From positions 62,001 to 126,000 of the forward strand of contig NZ_JADNOP010000001.1 in NCBI RefSeq assembly GCF_015557635.1: DNA of 64,000 bases, in the 5' to 3' direction. This document shows positions 58,497 through 64,000 of this stretch, in pieces (the first letter of the stretch is position 1; each line of letters opens with the position of its first letter). The notes beneath the pieces are model-generated. The model was not told the origin of the DNA, made no database searches, and saw only the letters and a program-made list of their open reading frames with translations. The stretch comes from Fusicatenibacter saccharivorans. Its GTDB lineage: Bacteria > Bacillota > Clostridia > Lachnospirales > Lachnospiraceae. Both the position numbers and the translations under genes were made by a program.

Positions 58497-59781
58497 CTAC
58501 CATTGTTTCCTTTCCATCCGACATCTTCTGCATTTCGCAGGGCTGTGCTTCTACGGCCCGTTCTATCACGCGAAGTGTCCCTTTTGTGATACATGACGTA
58601 TCGTTAAGTTCTATTGTAACATGATTCTCCGATATTTGAAGTCCTTTTTCTGATAAATTTCTGTGGAATTTCTGATAATTCTGCGAGGCTTTTTCTTTTG
58701 CCTCGTGTTCTGAGTAAGTTTCTTTCTGAATTTCAAAAGGAAATTTCTGACGGTAGCCGAAATAAAACGGAAGGGCAAAGTTTTCTGTCAGATAAAGCTG
58801 CTGAAGGGATACTTCCTCGTCTGCTCCATTTTCCCTTTTCTCTGTTTTCTGATCCGCCGTTCCGGTCATGCTCCGCAAACTCTCCACAAAATTCTCCGGC
58901 AGCAGATTTCCAAGGAAAAATCGGTAAGCAGAAATCTGGAATACCGGCGTTTTTTTCTCTGCTTTCTGATATGTCCGTACCGTATGGGAAAGCGGAAAGG
59001 TATCATAATAGTACCACGTCGTCTCAAGGTCAATATCCGCGTCTGCGTGAACATAAGAATAATCATACGTTTCCCCACTGTCATTCACAAGCGGAATCTC
59101 GCCCTTTACAAGAATGTCTCCCGCTTGACATGTATCACCGGGGAGCACCTGCGGAATGCCGTTCCGTGTGATAATACGCACGACCGTCCCTTCTTTTTTC
59201 GCCACAAGATTCTGCGGATCATCTGCTTTTTCTTCGATCACATAGCCGTCTACGTTTTCTTTTACCGCAAGGACAAGCTGCGTCCCTTCTATTTTTGCGG
59301 ACACCCAGGTCAGATTCGGAAACTGCTCCCGCAGATACGATGCGGTCTGGCTGCAGTCCACACGTTTTTTCCAGCTTCCATGATGAATCCCGGCCGCGTC
59401 AAGGCTGTTTAAGATCGTCTGCGTACTGTTCGCGTAATTTCCTTCCACATGAATATTCCAGATGAACTGCGACAGCGTGTAAAGTCCCGCCAGGCAGAGA
59501 AAAATACCAATAAAAAATGCCTTTCTTTTTAAACTTCGCCGGTAAAAGAAAGGCAGTCCCTGTTTTTTCTGTATTCGGATGCGCACACCGCTCTTGCGGC
59601 GGATCGGCAGGAGGCGGAAAAAATCTTCCGGAAGAAGGCTCATATCAAAACAGCCCTTGTGTTCTGTCACGTCCCACAGTGTGATGTTATGGTGCCCGCA
59701 CAGATTGAAAAAACGCTCCGGTTCACGGCCCGTCACACGAATCCGCACACTGCCTTTCCAGAAAGCCTTTCCCCTCTGCAA
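58483..59781 (-). CDS. yqfD: Sporulation protein YqfD
   Basis: The protein of about 432 residues has an N-terminal cytosolic region (FWKGSVRIRVTGREPERFFNLCGHHNITLWDV), one membrane helix (about 90-110, KAFFIGIFLCLAGLYTLSQFIW) and an external region with IKEGTQLVLAVKE-like and DILVKGEIPLVNDSGETYDYSYVHADADI segments. Matches stage IV YqfD. TTG 59781 is seven bases after GGGGG and is preferred; GTG 59787 is only one base from it. Next to yqfC and phoH, as in Bacillus. Confidence 0.92.
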   Translation of the reverse strand: MQRGKAFWKGSVRIRVTGREPERFFNLCGHHNITLWDVTEHKGCFDMSLLPEDFFRLLPIRRKSGVRIRIQKKQGLPFFYRRSLKRKAFFIGIFLCLAGLYTLSQFIWNIHVEGNYANSTQTILNSLDAAGIHHGSWKKRVDCSQTASYLREQFPNLTWVSAKIEGTQLVLAVKENVDGYVIEEKADDPQNLVAKKEGTVVRIITRNGIPQVLPGDTCQAGDILVKGEIPLVNDSGETYDYSYVHADADIDLETTWYYYDTFPLSHTVRTYQKAEKKTPVFQISAYRFFLGNLLPENFVESLRSMTGTADQKTEKRENGADEEVSLQQLYLTENFALPFYFGYRQKFPFEIQKETYSEHEAKEKASQNYQKFHRNLSEKGLQISENHVTIELNDTSCITKGTLRVIERAVEAQPCEMQKMSDGKETMVDEQQ

Positions 59782-59826
59782 ACGCACACCCCCTTTTCAG
59801 CATTGGAATGATTGGAATCATTACAC

Positions 59827-60120
59827 TTATTGAAACGTCACCTGATCGATTCTCCCTTCCACCCGCATCTCCTCCCCGGAATACGAAACAATCCGGATTC
59901 CCTCTCCCACAAGGAGCAGCCTGCCATATTGTGTAAGCACGCAGAGGCGGCACGCATTATATTCCAGAATCCTGCGGTAATTTTCAATCTGCACTTCTCT
60001 CCCGCCGTAAAACGTCACAACCGGCTCACCAAAAGCAAGATCTGACGGAACCTGCATCGCCGAAAGCACCTCCCCGCCCGGCGGATGGAGTGATTTTTTC
60101 TGCTTTTTCTTTTTTCGCAT
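59827..60120 (-). CDS. yqfC: Sporulation protein YqfC (YabP family)
   Basis: The 97-residue protein starts with a lysine-rich stretch and then has VTFYGGREVQIENYRRILEYNACRLCVLTQYGRLLLVGEGIRIVSYSGEEMRVEG, the YabP/YqfC domain. It is under mother-cell control in Bacillus. It lies directly before yqfD (45 bases to the preferred yqfD start). Strong GGAGGAGG site. Confidence 0.93.
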   Translation of the reverse strand: MRKKKKQKKSLHPPGGEVLSAMQVPSDLAFGEPVVTFYGGREVQIENYRRILEYNACRLCVLTQYGRLLLVGEGIRIVSYSGEEMRVEGRIDQVTFQ

Positions 60121-60187
60121 CCAAAACCTCCTCCGCTTTGCGGGTCTGCTTTTTGTTCTATCGCTATTTTATGCAGAAAAAAGCACA

Positions 60188-60238
60188 AAAATACCCCGCA
60201 GCCGCTGGGGTTTCCTGCCCGATCAGGCTGCGGGGTTT
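60188..60238 (-). terminator. Terminator of the P/T-rich membrane-protein gene
   Basis: ACCCCGCAGCC and GGCTGCGGGGT form an 11-bp stem around about 26 bases that can themselves pair. On the minus strand ATTTTTG follows. It lies just past the gene's stop codon. Confidence 0.85.
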
Positions 60239-60250
60239 CATTTCTCTTTT

Positions 60251-60949
60251 TTAAAAACATTTTTTGCAGGGTTCATACCCCTGGGCTTCTGCATTTTCTC
60301 TTGTCATCTGATATGCCCGATCCGGATTCATTCTGCCGCAGTTATTTTTGTTATGGTACTTCGATCCGGTCTCTGAAATCCACACGAGCTGTCCTCCATA
60401 CGGATCCGATTCCTGCGGAGCTTCCGTTACCTGTGGTTCTTCGGCAGTCACTGCCGGCTGTGATTCTTCCGCTGCCTGCGTTTCAGCGGTTTCTTCCGCC
60501 GCAGCTTCTATGGTTGGCTCAGGTGTCGGCGTCTCGGTCGGGTCAGCCGTTGGAGTTGGGGTAGCAGTCGGCGTTGGTGTTTCGGTCGGTGTTGCTGTCG
60601 GCGTTGGTGTTGATGTTTCAGTCGGGGTCGGCGTCGCTTTTTTCGTCGGCGCTGCCGTAACGCTGACGGAAACAGACTCTGCAGATGCCTTCTGTGTTTC
60701 CTTACTGCTGTACGTCACAGGTGTCAGCGCACAGGCGGAAACCAGCAGCAACACAGGAAGCAGCACAGGAAGTGCTTTCGCCACATGAAACCGTTTCTTT
60801 ATCGTATTCCAGGTAACCGGAAGCAAAAAGATTCCAAGCAGCAGCAGTGACAATGCATATGCCTTCTCCTCTTTCCAGTAACCGGCTCCCGCCAGCATCA
60901 TCAGAATACCGAACAGATACCTGAGAAAATTTCCTGCCTTTCTCAGCAT
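60251..60949 (-). CDS. Membrane protein with P/T-rich linker and Cys/His metal-binding-like end
   Basis: The 232-residue protein has two or three N-terminal membrane segments (about 6-42 and 57-76), a long TPT/TETP repeat (about 98-145), an acidic stretch and a compact C-terminal domain. The last 50 residues, GSKYHNKNNCGRMNPDRAYQMTRENAEAQGYEPCKKCF, match a small Ada-like or nuclease-associated zinc module (H-x4-C ... C-x2-C) common in Firmicute surface proteins. No enzymatic motif seen. A terminator follows. Function unknown. Confidence 0.75.
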   Translation of the reverse strand: MLRKAGNFLRYLFGILMMLAGAGYWKEEKAYALSLLLLGIFLLPVTWNTIKKRFHVAKALPVLLPVLLLVSACALTPVTYSSKETQKASAESVSVSVTAAPTKKATPTPTETSTPTPTATPTETPTPTATPTPTADPTETPTPEPTIEAAAEETAETQAAEESQPAVTAEEPQVTEAPQESDPYGGQLVWISETGSKYHNKNNCGRMNPDRAYQMTRENAEAQGYEPCKKCF

Positions 60950-61042
60950 ATTTCATTCCCCCTCTTGTGTATTTTCTGAATTTCTTACAGCGAAATCCTC
61001 TACTGTAAATACGTTTGAAAGAATGGAAAATTACATCACAGA

Positions 61043-61582
61043 TTACGATTCTTTATAGAAAATCATGCTGAACCATATGACCATATGCTCACCGAGGTAA
61101 TAATCCATCATGTTTTTTTCAATCAGGTTTGCAACAACGATGCCGTGGCTCTCGATGCATGGATGCATCAGTTCAAGATGGCGGCAGCCGCCTCTCGGGT
61201 AGGTACATTTATCGCAGAGCTGGCAGGAATCGGAGGAAAGGGCGAAGGTGAGCAGGGTTTTGTCTTTTAAATGCTGCTCGATTTCGCGTGTGATTTTTTC
61301 GTGCTCCGATTTTGTTTTTAATGTCTCATCCATATCCATGATGTTGTCCACTTCTGCGATGCTGGAGAAGAACAGAACGTGATCGTAGTTCATGCAACGC
61401 TCCTTACAGACTTCAACAGTGCCGACCGCCGGCGGGCAGGACCAGGAGGCTCCGTAGCGGGAGCACTCCTTTTTGCAGATCTGGCGGACCCGGTCATTGA
61501 ATTCGATGTCCTCCGGTTTTACAAATGCATACTGATAGATAGGAAACTGGGTAATATATTCTTCGATTTCTGTCTGTGTCAT
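61043..61582 (-). CDS. DUF2284 metal-binding-type protein
   Basis: The 179-residue protein is rich in cysteine: VRQICKKECSRYGASWSCPPAVGTVEVCKERC and DSCQLCDKCTYPRGGCRHLELMHPCIESHG, as in DUF2284. The PP-after-Cys pattern (WSCPP) is a family mark. It may bind a metal or an Fe-S cluster; no enzymatic role is known. It ends 21 bases before the start of the alpha/beta hydrolase region and may be co-transcribed with it. Confidence 0.88.
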   Translation of the reverse strand: MTQTEIEEYITQFPIYQYAFVKPEDIEFNDRVRQICKKECSRYGASWSCPPAVGTVEVCKERCMNYDHVLFFSSIAEVDNIMDMDETLKTKSEHEKITREIEQHLKDKTLLTFALSSDSCQLCDKCTYPRGGCRHLELMHPCIESHGIVVANLIEKNMMDYYLGEHMVIWFSMIFYKES

Positions 61583-61603
61583 TTTGTCATCCCTTCTCTT
61601 TTG

Positions 61604-62584
61604 TTACAGATCTTTTTCCAAAAAAGCAAATACCATATTCCAGTACGTCTGGAGCATGCGCCCTCTGGTTCCAAACAATTCATGCTTTGCGCCCGGTACT
61701 TTTACCATTTTTGCCATGCCGGGACGGCGTTCTGCCATTTTCCGGATCATCCGCTCCTGGGCACGGTTGGACACAAGATGATCGTTCTCCGCCTGAAATA
61801 AAAGGACAGGAGCCTCGATCCGTTTCCATCCGCTCCGCATCAGATCGCGGTACAGATGTGCGGCGGCATGGAGCCATCCGTAAGAAGCGGCATTTAGGTG
61901 ATACAGCGGCTCTTTTTCCCGCTTCTGCTGGTAATAGAGAAAGCGCGGACGGGAGAGGGACGAACTTTGTTTAAAGCTTTCGATTCCCTGGTATGGTTTC
62001 TGTCCTACCACATACTGTGTGCCTCGTTCTGTGGCACAGGCAAAAGCTGCGATCCGTTTTGCATCGGCGAACGGCACTTTTCCGGTCAGCGGACGGATCA
62101 TCGGCGAACTCAAGACCACTTTCCGGAACAGATGCGGCGCTTTGGCGGCCGCTGCTGCTGCGATTCCGCCGCCCATCGAGTGAGAATAGAGAACGAGCGG
62201 AAGACCGCATGCCTCTGCTTTTGCTTTTCGTGCAACAAAGAGCAGATCTTCTACATAACGATGGTAGGAATCGACATAAACAAGCGACGGATCCTCCACC
62301 AGACGGTAGCTCTTTCCGTGGCCGCAGTGTTCCGGCAGATAAACATGAAAATGCTCTTTGATAAAATAATACACGATCTCTTTATATTTCTCTGCATTTT
62401 CCGTAAAACCGTGTGAGATTACAACAACACCTCTCGGGCGGAATGCGCGGTAACGAAGAACATGAATCGGATGACCGCTCTCCCTTTCCCAGTAAAATTC
62501 TTCTGCATGAGCGGCGAGGTACGGCTCCACACCATTCTGCATCCGCTCCGCATAATTTTTTTCCTGTAATACGCGTGTTCTCAT
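61604..62584 (-). CDS. Alpha/beta hydrolase (monoglyceride-lipase-like)
   Basis: The 326-residue hydrolase starts MRTRVLQEKNYAERMQNGV at ATG 62584 (GGTGA upstream). Order: PRGVVVISHGFTENAEKYKEIVYYFI (oxyanion HG), LPEHCGHGKSYR, the nucleophile elbow VLYSHSMGGGIAAAAAAKAP, acid VLLFQAENDHLVSN and catalytic His in VPGAKHELFGTRG. It resembles lysophospholipase/monoacylglycerol lipases and is cytosolic. It starts eight bases after the HAD phosphatase gene. Confidence 0.92.
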   Translation of the reverse strand: MRTRVLQEKNYAERMQNGVEPYLAAHAEEFYWERESGHPIHVLRYRAFRPRGVVVISHGFTENAEKYKEIVYYFIKEHFHVYLPEHCGHGKSYRLVEDPSLVYVDSYHRYVEDLLFVARKAKAEACGLPLVLYSHSMGGGIAAAAAAKAPHLFRKVVLSSPMIRPLTGKVPFADAKRIAAFACATERGTQYVVGQKPYQGIESFKQSSSLSRPRFLYYQQKREKEPLYHLNAASYGWLHAAAHLYRDLMRSGWKRIEAPVLLFQAENDHLVSNRAQERMIRKMAERRPGMAKMVKVPGAKHELFGTRGRMLQTYWNMVFAFLEKDL

Positions 62585-62591
62585 TAGCAAA

Positions 62592-63287
62592 TCACCTGCT
62601 TTCATCCAGATACGAAAGGATATCCTGAAGATTGTCGATGGTACAGTCCGGTGTAACTTCAATTTTGTTCGGAAGATGATCCGGGTTGTACCAGCAGGTC
62701 AGGATTCCTGCATTTTTTCCGCCGCGGATATCACTTGTGAGGGAGTCGCCGACGATCACAACCTCATCCGGTGCATAACTTCCGATTTCGTTCCATACCG
62801 CATCAAAAAAAGCCTTCTGCGGCTTGTCCACACCGACCTGTTCCGAGATAAAAACGCCGTCCAGAAGCTGATCAAGCCCGGAAAAGCGGAGTTTACGCTC
62901 CTGTGCAACAGTGGTTCCATTTGTTACTGCATACTGTTTTACGGTAGCTTTCAGCTGTTTTACCAGTTCATCTCCGTGATCGCAGAAGAAAGCCTTATCG
63001 CCGAGGCGGATCTGATATTCATCATTGAATACCTTTACCTGATCCGTCGGCAGTCCTTCCGATTCAAAAAATTCATGGAACCGTCCAAGCATCACCTGTT
63101 CTCTCGTAAGCTCTCCCGTCTCCAGCCGCTCCCAGTAACCGCGGTTGATCACGCTGTAGCGCTGCAGCATTTCGTCCGTGCAGGTTCCCATATGAAACTT
63201 GTTGAAACAGTAATCAATTGCATATCGTTCCGACATCTTAAAATTCAGAAGTGTTCCGTCGATGTCCCACAAAATTACTTTTATCAA
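62592..63287 (-). CDS. HAD-family nucleotidase, YjjG type
   Basis: The protein of about 231 residues has HAD motif I WDIDGTLLNF, motif II AVTNGTTVAQERKL, and motif IV VIVGDSLTSDIRGGKNAGILTCWYNP. YjjG enzymes hydrolyse noncanonical pyrimidine nucleotides. TTG 63287 is preferred as start because GGGAGG lies exactly eight bases before it; ATG 63311 is an alternative that would place that site inside the gene. The start then reads MIKVILWDIDGT, as expected for the family. Confidence 0.88.
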   Translation of the reverse strand: MIKVILWDIDGTLLNFKMSERYAIDYCFNKFHMGTCTDEMLQRYSVINRGYWERLETGELTREQVMLGRFHEFFESEGLPTDQVKVFNDEYQIRLGDKAFFCDHGDELVKQLKATVKQYAVTNGTTVAQERKLRFSGLDQLLDGVFISEQVGVDKPQKAFFDAVWNEIGSYAPDEVVIVGDSLTSDIRGGKNAGILTCWYNPDHLPNKIEVTPDCTIDNLQDILSYLDESR

Positions 63288-63455
63288 AGAGAAATCCTCC
63301 CTTGGTTTCATTTGTATTTTCCAATTATCTGTTTTTCATTCTAGCATAGATTACAAATACGATCAATTGTATTTTAGGCATTGTATCTTTTGAGAAAAAG
63401 TGCTACGATAAAAAAGAATTTCCGTGAAAAAGAAAAGGAAGAAGGAAGAAACACT

Positions 63456-63734
63456 ATGAAATTTACTTATCCAGCCGTTTTTCATAAAACCGAACAGGGA
63501 ACCTACGAAGGTTATTTTCCAGATCTCGCCTGCTGCTATGCAAAAGGGGATACCCTCGACGAGGCGCTGGAAGATGCCATTCACTCCGCCTATGACTGGA
63601 TCTCTCTGGAACTGACGGAAGAAGAACCTGATTTTCCGCCGGTATCGGATGTGGCAGATCTCGGGAAAAGCGAAGGTGAAATTGCAAGAAATATTGCCGT
63701 CAACATCCGGCTTTTTGAGGGATGGGACGAATAA
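63456..63734 (+). CDS. HicB-like antitoxin family protein, without an adjacent HicA
   Basis: The 92-residue protein begins MKFTYPAVFHKTEQGTYEGYFPDLACCYAKGDTLDEALEDAIHSAYDWISLEL, the HicB partial-RNase-H-like fold. GAAGGAAG lies upstream of ATG 63456. The usual small HicA toxin (with GSHxxY) is not found on either side, so it may be an orphan antitoxin or a stand-alone regulator. A bidirectional terminator follows. Confidence 0.85.
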   Translation: MKFTYPAVFHKTEQGTYEGYFPDLACCYAKGDTLDEALEDAIHSAYDWISLELTEEEPDFPPVSDVADLGKSEGEIARNIAVNIRLFEGWDE

Positions 63735-63748
63735 GTTCAAAAAAGAGA

Positions 63749-63801
63749 AAGAAAACCGTATTGCTGCGATATTCGAAACGCGGCGATACGGTTTTCTTTT
63801 T
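63749..63801. terminator. Bidirectional terminator between hicB-like and alkD-like genes
   Basis: GAAAACCGTAT and ATACGGTTTTC form an 11-bp stem, extended by GC/GCG pairs toward the loop; A and T runs flank it on both sides. Confidence 0.9.
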
Positions 63802-64000
63802 ATCTCTTCCAGGTTTTCAGCATCTCTTTTTCTTCTTTGCTGATCCGCAGCGACTCTCTGATTTTCTGAATTGTTTTGTTATGTGTCCAGTCATCGAGAC
63901 TGTTTTCTTTCAGCAGTTTCTGTGTCTTTTCCGGAAAATGAATATAACAGATCGATACTGCCCAGGCGACGGCCATTTTTACGTAATAGCCATCGTGATG
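63800..64000 (-). CDS. DNA alkylation repair (AlkD-like) protein, C-terminal part
   Basis: Only the last 66 codons are in the window; the start is beyond the right edge. The end reads HDGYYVKMAVAWAVSICYIHF, then LDDWTHNKTIQKIRESLRIS, similar to the last HEAT-like helices of AlkD-type DNA glycosylases (YYVKMAxAW). The stop TAA lies at 63802-63800, inside the bidirectional terminator. Confidence 0.8.
   Translation of the reverse strand, partial: HHDGYYVKMAVAWAVSICYIHFPEKTQKLLKENSLDDWTHNKTIQKIRESLRISKEEKEMLKTWKR

Overview
The window looks like a chromosomal segment of a gut-type, spore-forming anaerobic Firmicute, most likely Lachnospiraceae. The reasons are the clostridial order rplU-prp-rpmA-obg-yhbY-nadD-yqeK-rsfS, the paired radical-SAM genes next to RNase E/G, the sporulation genes yqfC/yqfD before phoH-ybeY, a DUF6465 protein, pyruvate formate-lyase, and moderate GC with consensus sigma-A promoters. 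No rRNA, tRNA, CRISPR array, prophage or intact insertion sequence was seen. Most genes lie on the minus strand. The taxonomic call is inference from gene content.

Layout. 1-3.2 kb: the start of a beta-galactosidase gene running off the left edge, a divergent AraC regulator, a nitroreductase and a DUF3877 protein. 3.3-14 kb: the most interesting block. A six-gene operon encodes ApbE flavin transferase, a five-domain FMN-binding protein, a single-domain FMN-binding protein, a NapH-like polyferredoxin, a NusG-domain-II protein and a Gx transporter. It is followed by a separately promoted 1599-residue sortase-anchored surface protein that itself starts with a flavinylation domain and carries two Tp47-like units. 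Together these look like a flavin-based extracytosolic electron-transfer system related to the Listeria-type EET locus. Both promoters carry a TTAG-N6-CTAA palindrome just downstream of the predicted start, and a third copy sits at the eno promoter. 14-18.6 kb: pflB with a putative 14-codon leader ORF, and a GH101/GH129-like glycosidase. 18.7-31 kb: housekeeping genes (rsfS, yqeK, nadD, yhbY, obg, rpmA, prp, rplU with leader, degV, CPBP protease, RNase G, two radical-SAM partners, M42 peptidase, YitT). 31-41.4 kb: L25, a DnaJ-family chaperone, an alcohol dehydrogenase, DUF6465, MATE, PHP phosphatase, a polar amino-acid ABC transporter and enolase. 41.5-46.5 kb: complete sufCBDSU operon. 46.6-51.7 kb: an NSS symporter and an arabinose-polymer module (AraC, GH51, GH43). 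51.8-55.5 kb: folT under a THF riboswitch, a PIN toxin-antitoxin pair, proA, 5-formyl-THF cyclo-ligase and DUF896. 55.5-64 kb: a structured intergenic element resembling an IS200/IS605 end, DUF3048 lipoprotein, ybeY-phoH-yqfD-yqfC, a P/T-rich membrane protein, DUF2284, hydrolases, an orphan HicB-like protein and the end of an AlkD-like gene.

How it fits together. The organism appears to ferment plant and host glycans (beta-galactosidase, arabinofuranosidases, alpha-GalNAcase-like enzyme) through enolase and pyruvate formate-lyase. It makes Fe-S clusters by SUF and salvages folate under riboswitch control. It may also discharge electrons to the outside through covalently bound flavins. All functional statements rest on motif recognition by eye; no database search was run.
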